A stretch of DNA of 5,288 nt from assembly GCA_008501785.1 (NCBI GenBank), contig QQUD01000901.1, positions 1 through 5,288 on the forward strand, read 5' to 3'. Source of the stretch: Chloroflexota bacterium (lineage in GTDB: Bacteria > Chloroflexota > Anaerolineae > Promineifilales > Promineifilaceae). The notes beneath the pieces are model-generated. The model made no database searches, was not told where the DNA came from, and worked only from the letters and a program-made list of their open reading frames with translations. The first letter of the stretch is position 1. The number at the start of each line of letters is the position of its first letter. This document shows, in pieces, positions 1 to 4,634 of this stretch. The position numbers and the translations under genes were made by a program.

Positions 1-575
1 TGATTCTGGCAACGTTTGATGATCCTGATTGGGTACATGAACTGCTGCGTATACTTTACCGTCGCAAAGAGACGTATGTGCGTTCGCTGACAGGGGCAAA
101 GTATGATTTATTAGAGCTAGGTGGCGGCGATGCATCAAACACAGTTATTTCTCCCAAGATTTTTAGGAAATTTGTGGCTCCATATGACACAAAGCTGATA
201 GAATTAGCGCACGAAGCCGGACAGCGGATTGCGTACCATACTTGTGGCGGCATGATGCGGATTTTAGAAGACATTGCGGCAATGAATCCGGATGCGATGG
301 AGACGTTTACACCCCCAGACATGGGTGGGGATGCGCGATTAGCAGAAGCGAAGCAGCGAATTGGAACTAAGGTTTGTATGATTGGTGGGTTTGACCAGCA
401 CCATTACTTTGTGGGGTGCAGTGAGGAAGAGACGAGAACGGCCGTTAAGCGCTGTTTTGCCGCAGCCGGAGTAGGTGGCGGCTACATCCTCAGCCCGTCT
501 GACCACTTTTTTGATGCTGATCCGAAATTATTAGCCGCGTTTGCAGATGAAGCGCGGAATTGTGTTTATGAATAA
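1..575 (+). CDS. UROD/MtaA-family corrinoid-linked methyltransferase, C-terminal part
   Basis: The open frame enters at the left edge (first complete codon at 3) and gives 190 residues ending at TAA 573-575, so the N-terminal part, probably 150-190 residues, lies outside. The visible part matches the C-terminal half of the uroporphyrinogen-decarboxylase superfamily: H-T-C-G-G at visible residues 79-83, E-T-F-T-P-P at 100-105, and I-L-S-P-S-D-H-F-F near the end. In the methylcobamide methyltransferases MtaA and MtbA, the H-x-C pair binds the zinc that activates the methyl-accepting thiol. A third zinc ligand, a Cys after the I-L-x-P-x segment, is not seen there; the sequence reads S-D-H instead, so the metal site or acceptor may differ. 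The corrinoid protein gene 61 bp downstream argues for methyl transfer rather than heme synthesis. The substrate is unknown. The acceptor could be tetrahydrofolate or a thiol. Confidence 0.85.
   Translation, partial: ILATFDDPDWVHELLRILYRRKETYVRSLTGAKYDLLELGGGDASNTVISPKIFRKFVAPYDTKLIELAHEAGQRIAYHTCGGMMRILEDIAAMNPDAMETFTPPDMGGDARLAEAKQRIGTKVCMIGGFDQHHYFVGCSEEETRTAVKRCFAAAGVGGGYILSPSDHFFDADPKLLAAFADEARNCVYE
437..446. repeat. Iterated palindrome copy 1 (AACGGCCGTT)
   Basis: This is a full decamer copy inside the methyltransferase gene. It is read as ACG-GCC-GTT (Thr-Ala-Val) with the octamer in codon phase 1. It is one of nine ACGGCCGT copies in the window. Confidence 0.85.
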
Positions 576-582
576 TGAGTCC

Positions 583-616
583 AGGTGCATTGCACTTTCC
601 TAAGTGCGTTGCACCT
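583..616 (+). other. Intercistronic hairpin between methyltransferase and corrinoid genes
   Basis: The arms 583-597 and 602-616 pair around a TCCT loop. There are 7 bp at the base (AGGTGCA with TGCACCT), then one T-T mismatch, one T-G wobble and 6 bp at the top (GCACTT with AAGTGC). The element starts 7 nt after the upstream stop codon and ends 9 nt before the Shine-Dalgarno of the next gene. No T-run follows, so it does not look like an intrinsic terminator. By inference it is an mRNA processing or stability element that sets the ratio of the two products, or a protein-binding site. Confidence 0.7.
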
Positions 617-625
617 CACAAAATA

Positions 626-631
626 GAGGTG
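626..631 (+). promoter_or_regulatory. Shine-Dalgarno of the corrinoid protein gene
   Basis: GAGGTG lies 4 nt before the ATG at 636 (GAGG core 6 nt before). This supports 636 as the start. Confidence 0.7.
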
Positions 632-635
632 TGAG

Positions 636-1268
636 ATGGAAAATGTTCTAGACAAAATTTTTGATGCAATTTTAGATGGTGATATGAAGACTGTGCCAGA
701 AGGGGTACAAGCTGCTTTAGATAGCGGCATTGCGGCTGAGAAAATTTTGCATGAAGGCATGATTGCTGCCATGGAAGAGGTCGGACAACTCTTTGAGGAT
801 GGCGAATATTTTGTACCCGAGATGTTGATTGCTGCGCGAGCAATGAAAGCTGGCTTAGAAAAACTGCGACCCCATCTGGTCGATTCTGGCATTGAGCCAA
901 TTGGCAAAGTCGCGCTGGGTACGGTTGAAGGCGACTTGCACGATATTGGCAAAAACCTGGTAGCGATGATGTTGGAAGGAGCCGGATTTGAGATTAATGA
1001 TTTGGGAACCGATGTAACCCCAGCTCAATTTGTCGAAGCTGTGCAAGATGGCGCAAATATCATTGGGTTGTCAGCATTGTTGACCACCACATTAACCAGC
1101 ATGGAAGGAACCGTAAAAGCAATTGAAGCCGCTGGACTGCGTGACAATACCAAGATTATGGTAGGCGGTGCGCCAGTAACGGTCGATTATGCCAAACGCA
1201 TTGGTGCCGATGGTTACGCTCAAGATGCCAGTCAAGCCGTTTCAATGGCCAAGTCATTGATAGCTTGA
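636..1268 (+). CDS. Corrinoid (B12-binding) methyl-carrier protein, MtbC/MtaC/MttC family
   Basis: The gene encodes a complete 210-residue protein, the usual length of MtaC/MtbC/MttC-type corrinoid proteins. Residues 1-85 form the helical cap domain (M-I-A-A-M-E-E-V-G near 42-50, then P-E-M-L-I-A-A-R-A-M at 61-70). Residues about 88-210 form the Rossmann-like B12-binding domain. D100-L-H102-D-I-G105 is the DxHxxG motif, in which the His is the lower axial cobalt ligand. S146-x-L148 and G177-G178 match the SxL and GG motifs that contact the corrinoid tail. It is a cytosolic carrier that shuttles a methyl group on cobalt between a substrate-specific methyltransferase and an acceptor enzyme. The UROD-fold enzyme encoded just upstream is the probable partner. 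No substrate methyltransferase (MttB-like) or reductive activator (RamA-like) is in view, so the methyl donor cannot be named. Lone UROD-corrinoid pairs also occur in demethylation pathways for methoxylated or methylamine compounds. Confidence 0.93.
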   Translation: MENVLDKIFDAILDGDMKTVPEGVQAALDSGIAAEKILHEGMIAAMEEVGQLFEDGEYFVPEMLIAARAMKAGLEKLRPHLVDSGIEPIGKVALGTVEGDLHDIGKNLVAMMLEGAGFEINDLGTDVTPAQFVEAVQDGANIIGLSALLTTTLTSMEGTVKAIEAAGLRDNTKIMVGGAPVTVDYAKRIGADGYAQDASQAVSMAKSLIA

Positions 1269-1304
1269 GTAATTGTAAAATAGAATGAACCGTAGATGAC
1301 ACTC

Positions 1305-1369
1305 AAATAAGTTAGTCAAGATTGGTTCAATCTCCGAAGATTGAACCAATCTAAACGAGCAAGTTATTT
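1305..1369. repeat. Long imperfect inverted repeat with perfect 15-bp core stem
   Basis: The core arms 1319-1333 (AGATTGGTTCAATCT) and 1338-1352 are perfect reverse complements around the tetraloop CCGA. An outer pair, AAATAAGTT at 1305-1313 and AAGTTATTT at 1361-1369, extends the structure with 8 of 9 pairs across unpaired stretches of 5 and 8 nt. It starts 36 bp after the corrinoid gene. There is no T-run after the stem on either strand, so a simple intrinsic terminator is unlikely. A nearby shorter pair, AACGAG 1354-1359 with CTCGTT 1374-1379, would compete with the outer arms. It could be a REP/MITE-like dispersed repeat or a structured 3' end of the corrinoid transcript. Confidence 0.8.
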
Positions 1370-1491
1370 AATTCTCGTTCTTAAGAAATATGGTAGGTTC
1401 CACGTAGAAGTAAAAGCCAGCCCCCTGGTTTTCCGAAACAAAAAGCTCATTGGGTATAAAAAACTACACAGAAAAACTGTGTTCTAAATAA
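1370..1491. other. AT-rich intergenic stretch with no gene
   Basis: No convincing reading frame or exporter N-terminus is found here. A short perfect hairpin lies at 1466-1482 (ACACAG, loop AAAAA, CTGTGT). A TATAAA box at 1455-1460 has only a poor -35 candidate (TTCCGA, 1431-1436, 18 bp spacing). An in-frame TAA at 1489-1491 closes the upstream side of the LysE remnant frame. Confidence 0.5.
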
Positions 1492-1503
1492 GCTCTGACT
1501 AGT

Positions 1504-1555
1504 ACAGTCCGGCTGAAGTACGTGGTCGATAACGAAAGGGTGATCGCCGGACTGT
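1504..1555. repeat. Inverted repeat straddling the 5' break of the LysE remnant
   Basis: ACAGTCCGGC at 1504-1513 is the exact reverse complement of GCCGGACTGT at 1546-1555, with 32 bp between. The right arm lies in recognisable exporter coding sequence (Ala-Gly-Leu-Phe). The left arm lies in sequence without exporter similarity. The arrangement fits a fold-back rearrangement at the truncation point, or chance secondary structure. Confidence 0.6.
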
Positions 1556-1848
1556 TTGTGATTGTCAATGTTTTGAATCCGAAAACCGCCCTATTCTTCT
1601 TTGCTTTTTTGCCACAATTTGTATCTCCATCTGTGGAACCAGTGGCTCCACAAATCTTATTTTTGGGTGCTCTTTTTGTGGGAATGGCTATTGTGAGTGA
1701 TGGTATTTATGCGTTGATTGCGGGGACGGCGGGACAGTTTTTATCGGGAAATGTGCGGGTTGCGCGTTTTCAAAAGAGAATGGCGGGCACGATTTATATT
1801 TTGTTGGGAATAACAACGGCCGTTTCTGGAAACGGCCGTTCACAATAA
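1522..1848 (+). pseudogene. LysE/RhtB-family amino-acid exporter, C-terminal remnant
   Basis: From a GTG at 1522 the frame gives 108 residues, against about 200-210 for intact LysE/RhtB exporters. V-N-V-L-N-P-K-T-A-L-F-F-F-A-F-L-P-Q-F (residues 15-33) is the hallmark mid-protein N-P-K segment. Hydrophobic stretches at about 8-30, 44-70 and 87-101 correspond to the last membrane helices. The N-terminal half with its P-G-P motif is absent, and the frame is closed upstream by TAA at 1489-1491. No good Shine-Dalgarno precedes the GTG: the AAGG-like bases at 1537-1540 are inside the frame. Similarity starts close to residue 6, near an inverted repeat. The last codons (T-A-V-S-G-N-G-R-S-Q) are made of two ACGGCCGT palindromes. 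The intact family exports amino acids such as homoserine, threonine or lysine through the inner membrane; this piece is very unlikely to work. A short functional half-transporter is the less likely alternative. Confidence 0.8.
1815..1840. terminator. 12-bp palindromic hairpin at a convergent gene junction (weak terminator candidate)
   Basis: AACGGCCGTTTC at 1815-1826 and GAAACGGCCGTT at 1829-1840 are perfect reverse complements separated by TG, so about 11 bp can form around a 4-nt loop. It covers the final codons of the LysE remnant and ends 24 bp from the stop codon of the convergent MOSC gene. Its position suits bidirectional termination, but there is no T-run on either side. The stem is made of two adjacent copies of the iterated palindrome (octamers at 1816-1823 and 1832-1839). 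The first copy is read Thr-Ala-Val and the second Asn-Gly-Arg, so neighbouring copies use different codon phases. Confidence 0.5.
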
Positions 1849-1864
1849 CCAAATTAAATCGAAC

Positions 1865-2425
1865 TCAGTTCACTTTCGAAACAACATCATCAGCACGCAC
1901 AATTCCTGGCTGCACAACTTTTGCATTCAGTCCGCGCAGTTTGAGCGATTTGTACGTGGGGCCATTCACAAATCTGAGTGCGTCCCGGCCAAAGCGAGTT
2001 GCAAATTTATCACATCCAGCATGAACCTGGTCGGTGATTTCGATAACGGCCGTTCCCACCCTCAACTGCGTCCCCGGTGGCAAATTGTCAACACTCAAGT
2101 CTAAATCAACAAATAGCTGATCACCAGCCAGTTCCCACCGTTCCTTATCTTGTGCCAGCAAATCAATAACACGGCTGTTCATGATGTTGAGCTGCATCTC
2201 TGGATGAGATGAACCGTCTGGTGTGCGACCGCTGCCGCGCTCTTTCCAGCAATCACCAACGAGTCCTTCGCTGAGCGAGAGTTCGCCTTCGCTGAGGACA
2301 ACGCGGTTGTTGGAAGACGGCCGTTTTACAATCATCTTTAACAGTCCGTTATCCTTTGGTGATTGCCGAATCTCATCTAATCCCGCTTCCAATTCCGCCA
2401 TCGATAAATGCACTAAGGTTTTCAT
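1865..2425 (-). CDS. MOSC domain-containing protein
   Basis: The gene encodes a complete 186-residue protein with ATG at 2425-2423. The MOSC (molybdenum cofactor sulfurase C-terminal) core begins at G-L-V-G-D (54-58) and contains Q-L-N-I-M-N (78-83), W-E-L-A-G-D-Q-L-F-V-D-L-D-L (97-110) and H-A-G-C138-D-K-F. It closes with the R-G-L-N-A/V-V-Q-P-G-I-V-R segment near 164-177. C138 matches the conserved Cys of the superfamily, which is thought to carry sulfur or bind the molybdopterin ligand. No signal peptide or membrane helix is seen, so the protein is probably cytosolic. Stand-alone MOSC proteins include YiiM- and YuaD-type proteins (the former linked to N-hydroxylated purine detoxification with molybdenum cofactor), but nothing here fixes the substrate. 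It converges with the LysE remnant (16-bp gap) and diverges from the ankyrin gene. Confidence 0.9.
   Translation of the reverse strand: MKTLVHLSMAELEAGLDEIRQSPKDNGLLKMIVKRPSSNNRVVLSEGELSLSEGLVGDCWKERGSGRTPDGSSHPEMQLNIMNSRVIDLLAQDKERWELAGDQLFVDLDLSVDNLPPGTQLRVGTAVIEITDQVHAGCDKFATRFGRDALRFVNGPTYKSLKLRGLNAKVVQPGIVRADDVVSKVN
2045..2054. repeat. Iterated palindrome copy 4 (AACGGCCGTT)
   Basis: A full decamer in the MOSC gene, read on the minus strand as Thr-Ala-Val within G-T-A-V-I-E-I (124-130). Confidence 0.85.
2317..2324. repeat. Iterated palindrome copy 5 (ACGGCCGT)
   Basis: An octamer in the MOSC gene, read on the minus strand across AAA-CGG-CCG-TCT (Lys-Arg-Pro-Ser, residues 34-37). This is the third possible codon phase and the only copy using it. 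Confidence 0.85.
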
Positions 2426-2431
2426 AGCATG

Positions 2432-2437
2432 TCTCCT
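2432..2437 (-). promoter_or_regulatory. Shine-Dalgarno of the MOSC gene
   Basis: The minus strand reads AGGAGA 6 nt before the ATG at 2425. An overlapping ATG at 2430 runs into TGA two codons later, so 2425 is the real start. Confidence 0.75.
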
Positions 2438-2492
2438 ATCTCAAAAAATTTTGCTGTAAACAAGCCTCCTACGCCTGAATCACAACTTTTCC

Positions 2493-2500
2493 ATTATAAT
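2493..2500. promoter_or_regulatory. Symmetric -10 box in the divergent MOSC/ankyrin gap
   Basis: ATTATAAT is its own reverse complement, so a consensus TATAAT is present on both strands (plus 2495-2500, minus 2498-2493). On the plus strand it lies 32 bp before the ankyrin ATG; on the minus strand it lies about 68 bp before the MOSC ATG. No good -35 hexamer is visible at 16-18 bp on either side. A single shared bidirectional promoter is an inference. Confidence 0.5.
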
Positions 2501-2526
2501 GAACTTCCAAAACGGAGCATAAGCCT

Positions 2527-3897
2527 ATGTCAAATTGGTTCAACCGTCTGAGAAACCGATTAACAAATCAAAAAAGTGACCCACAACCCGATCATTCGCA
2601 AACAATCAATCGCTTTTTACCCATTATCGAGGGTGACGATTTTGATTCAATTGAGGAAGCTCGCGGCTTTGTGCAGCCAGAAGATATCGAACCATTGATT
2701 GCACTATACTGGCGGCTGGACAGTTGGCAGCAAAAACGGGCGCTGGTGGATGTGATGCAGGATCAATACCATCCCGATATGCAAAAGATGATGCTCGATT
2801 TTTTGCGAGCACCGATGGCTGAGGGGGATGAATGGGTGGAGTTGGCAAAGGCAGTCGCGCTGGGCTTTATGGATGAAAAGTATGATCGGTTTATGACCTA
2901 TTACAACGACCGCAAGCTGTTGGCCCACGACGTAAAAGAAGTGCTGCGCAAAAATGGTTTGGCGGCTAAACCTGTGCCTGAACCCGAAAAACTGGCACCG
3001 AAACCAGCGCAGAAAATTGATGAAACCAAGTCGCCGAATCAGCGGTTGATGGATGCGGCGACGGTGGGGGAGTTAACGGCCGTTAAAACAGCCCTCACTG
3101 ACGGTGCCAACATCAACGTCACCATTGGTGGCGGCAACTACGATGGCTGTTCGGCGCTGATGATGGCGCTGATGCGCAAACGATTCGATGTGGCCGACTA
3201 CCTGATTGACCTGGGAGCCGACGTGAACCACAAACGCCCTGCAAAACACACACCAGACCGCACACGCGGACAAACGCCACTTTGGTGGGCAGCCAATCAT
3301 GGGCATCTGGCAGTTGCACGAAAACTGATTGATAAAGGCGCTGATGTGAACACAGCGGACCATCACGGCGGCACGCCGCTGACCACTTCTGCAAGTTCAG
3401 GGCATTTGGATATGGTCAAATTTTTGGTTGCTGAAGGGGCTGATGTACACGCGCAGATTTATGACGGCCGTAAAGCGTTTAATCTAGCGGTGACAAACGG
3501 CCGTAAACGCGTCGCCGAATATCTGCTGATGGTTGGCAACGAACCCAACGAATCTGGCAGCAGCGGCTACACACCGCTCATGATTGCTGCCGAAAATAAC
3601 TTTATGGACCTGGCAAAGCTGCTGCTCAAACAGGGCGCGGATGTGAACGCGGTGCATTCTGGCCCAGGTATTTACGTGGCAATGCGTGGGTGGACACCTC
3701 TGGTTTTCGCGGTTCGATCAGGCTATGTGCGAATGACCAAACTGTTGATTCAGTCGGGGGCAGATGTGAATCATGTGGTGGCGGCTGGTCAAAACTACGA
3801 TGGCAAGCCGCTGCCCGAGCGGCGCGTAATCGATTTTGCCAAAGGCAAACGTGCCGAAAGCATCCTCAAATTACTCCGTGACGCGGGTGCGGAGTAG
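2527..3897 (+). CDS. Ankyrin-repeat protein with uncharacterised helical N-terminal domain
   Basis: The gene encodes 456 residues with ATG at 2527, preceded by GGAG at 2514-2517 (9 nt spacing). Residues 1-30 are basic then polar and unlikely to be structured. Residues 30-145 form a helix-rich, acidic region (E-E-A-R-G-F-V-Q-P-E-D-I-E-P-L-I, W-Q-Q-K-R-A-L-V-D-V-M) that I cannot assign to a family; HEAT-like helices are possible. Residues 146-170 are a Pro/Lys/Glu-rich linker. Ankyrin repeats follow at about 172-204, 205-236, 247-278, 279-311, 312-343, 345-378, 386-418 and a degenerate one at 425-455. Clear examples are T-P-L-W-W-A-A-N-H-G-H-L and the recurring G-A-D-V-N. Loops between repeats 2 and 3 (about 237-246) and 6 and 7 (about 377-386) are longer than usual. 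There is no signal peptide or membrane helix, so the protein is probably cytosolic. Ankyrin repeats bind proteins; the partner is unknown. No toxin, protease or effector domain is attached. Confidence 0.93.
   Translation: MSNWFNRLRNRLTNQKSDPQPDHSQTINRFLPIIEGDDFDSIEEARGFVQPEDIEPLIALYWRLDSWQQKRALVDVMQDQYHPDMQKMMLDFLRAPMAEGDEWVELAKAVALGFMDEKYDRFMTYYNDRKLLAHDVKEVLRKNGLAAKPVPEPEKLAPKPAQKIDETKSPNQRLMDAATVGELTAVKTALTDGANINVTIGGGNYDGCSALMMALMRKRFDVADYLIDLGADVNHKRPAKHTPDRTRGQTPLWWAANHGHLAVARKLIDKGADVNTADHHGGTPLTTSASSGHLDMVKFLVAEGADVHAQIYDGRKAFNLAVTNGRKRVAEYLLMVGNEPNESGSSGYTPLMIAAENNFMDLAKLLLKQGADVNAVHSGPGIYVAMRGWTPLVFAVRSGYVRMTKLLIQSGADVNHVVAAGQNYDGKPLPERRVIDFAKGKRAESILKLLRDAGAE
3073..3086. repeat. 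Iterated palindrome copy 6, extended to 14 bp
   Basis: TTAACGGCCGTTAA is a perfect 14-bp palindrome and the longest extension of the core in the window. It encodes Leu-Thr-Ala-Val-Lys (183-187) at the start of the first ankyrin repeat. Confidence 0.85.
3464..3471. repeat. Iterated palindrome copy 7 (ACGGCCGT)
   Basis: An octamer in the ankyrin gene, read GAC-GGC-CGT-AAA (Asp-Gly-Arg-Lys, 313-316). The next copy starts 33 bp downstream, exactly 11 codons later and in the same phase, but within the same ankyrin repeat (312-343). Confidence 0.85.
3497..3504. repeat. Iterated palindrome copy 8 (ACGGCCGT)
   Basis: An octamer in the ankyrin gene, read AAC-GGC-CGT-AAA (Asn-Gly-Arg-Lys, 324-327). 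It occupies the loop where canonical repeats have N-G-H-x-x-V. Confidence 0.85.
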
Positions 3898-3978
3898 TTT
3901 TTAGACCCCAAAGGTCCAAACCATATTTGCACACGAACGAATGCCGCGCAATACTAAGGTCATAGCCGTTGTCGCAAA

Positions 3979-3983
3979 GAGGG
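3979..3983 (+). promoter_or_regulatory. Shine-Dalgarno of the thioesterase gene
   Basis: GAGGG lies 7 nt before the ATG at 3991. This favours that start over the in-frame ATG at 4000, whose spacing would be 16 nt. Confidence 0.65.
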
Positions 3984-3990
3984 CAACACA

Positions 3991-4428
3991 ATGAATGAGA
4001 TGTCGAAAATGCCGATAACAATCGAAGACTTTCCTTTCAAAACCTTTGACAAAGTGCGTTATGGCGATACCGATCGGCAGGGGCATGTGAACAATGCCGC
4101 CTTTTCTACCTATTTAGAAACCGGCCGCGTCGAGTTTCTCTATAATGTACAAAACTTATTAACGGCAGACAATGCGTCCTTTGTTATTGTTAGTCTCAGT
4201 TTGAATTTTGTGGCCGAAGTCAACTGGCCCGGGCAGATTGACATTGGCACCGGCGTCACGAAGGTTGGCAATAGTTCTGTAAGCTTCTATCAAGGTTTGT
4301 TTCAAAATGGGCGCTGTGTGGCCACGGCCGAAACTGTCATTGTGCAAATAAGTGAGCACACCAGAAAGTCGTCCCCATTGTCTGACAAAGCAAAGGACTT
4401 TTTCACACAACATAAGTTAACACCGTAG
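3991..4428 (+). CDS. Acyl-CoA thioesterase, 4HBT-type hotdog fold
   Basis: The gene encodes a complete 145-residue protein, typical for single-hotdog thioesterases of the 4HBT/YbgC/FadM group. The signature is V-R-Y-G-D-T-D28-R-Q-G-H-V-N-N (22-35), where D28 aligns with the catalytic Asp of Pseudomonas 4-hydroxybenzoyl-CoA thioesterase. F-S-T-Y-L-E-T-G-R-V-E-F-L follows and forms the long hot-dog helix. The remaining sequence alternates beta strands (I-D-I-G-T-G-V-T-K-V-G, S-S-V-S-F-Y-Q-G-L-F, V-A-T-A-E-T-V-I-V). Such enzymes act as cytosolic dimers or tetramers and hydrolyse acyl-CoA to the free acid and CoA. Chain preference cannot be read from the sequence. The gene lies 93 bp after the ankyrin gene on the same strand. 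Co-transcription is possible because no terminator is seen between them. No functional link to its neighbours is apparent. Confidence 0.9.
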   Translation: MNEMSKMPITIEDFPFKTFDKVRYGDTDRQGHVNNAAFSTYLETGRVEFLYNVQNLLTADNASFVIVSLSLNFVAEVNWPGQIDIGTGVTKVGNSSVSFYQGLFQNGRCVATAETVIVQISEHTRKSSPLSDKAKDFFTQHKLTP

Positions 4429-4464
4429 AATTCCATGATGACGCAAAAGGTAGAGAGAAAAAAT

Positions 4465-4476
4465 TAACGGCCGTTA
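4465..4476. repeat. Iterated palindrome copy 9, intergenic, extended to 12 bp
   Basis: TAACGGCCGTTA is the only copy outside coding sequence. It sits 37 bp after the thioesterase stop codon and has no T-run beside it. Confidence 0.85.
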
Positions 4477-4589
4477 TCTCCCAATCATTTCATCCTAATT
4501 CACTTCTCCCTCATCAACCATCTGCTAAAATCAATTCGTCATATAGAAAACAGACGATTTTTACGCCATTCAAAGGAAATAATTACGAG

Positions 4590-4595
4590 TATAAT
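4590..4595 (+). promoter_or_regulatory. -10 box for the PAS-sensor gene
   Basis: The perfect TATAAT would place the transcription start near 4602, about 33 nt before the ATG. The best -35 candidates nearby (for example TTCAAA at 4569-4574, 15 bp spacing) are poor, so an activator may be needed. Confidence 0.4.
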
Positions 4596-4634
4596 CATAA
4601 ATAACCGCCAAAATGATAGATCCTATCGAGAGGA

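Larger units (their letters stand above)
4429..4634. other. Intergenic region between thioesterase and PAS-sensor genes
   Basis: These 206 bp contain no gene. They hold the only non-coding copy of the iterated palindrome (4465-4476), a C/T-rich stretch (about 4478-4525) and a consensus -10 TATAAT at 4590-4595 without a convincing -35. A small hairpin lies at 4615-4627 (GATAG, loop ATC, CTATC), directly before the ribosome binding site of the sensor gene. Confidence 0.5.

Noticed and set aside
1378..1387. Perfect palindrome TTCTTAAGAA
   Set aside because: It is short and AT-rich in an AT-rich gap, with no second copy or context to support an operator.
2624..3394. Minus-strand and alternate-frame open readings within the ankyrin gene, and similar ones elsewhere
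   Set aside because: They overlap well-supported genes, show no family features and have no ribosome binding sites.
3464..3504. Spaced repeats suggestive of a CRISPR array
   Set aside because: The copies are 8-10 bp palindromes at irregular spacing inside genes; there are no regular spacers.
3927..3955. Possible promoter TTGCAC, 17 bp, AATACT before the thioesterase gene
   Set aside because: The -35 matches consensus at only 3 of 6 positions and the -10 at 4 of 6; not distinguishable from chance.
4119..4127. CCGGCCGC, and ACGGCCGA near 4324, as further palindrome copies
   Set aside because: Both contain the CGGCCG core but break the octamer, so they were not counted among the nine copies.
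4536..4562. Terminator-like stem TCGTC/GACGA followed by five T
   Set aside because: Only 5 bp with a 12-nt loop; too weak, and about 110 bp after the thioesterase stop.
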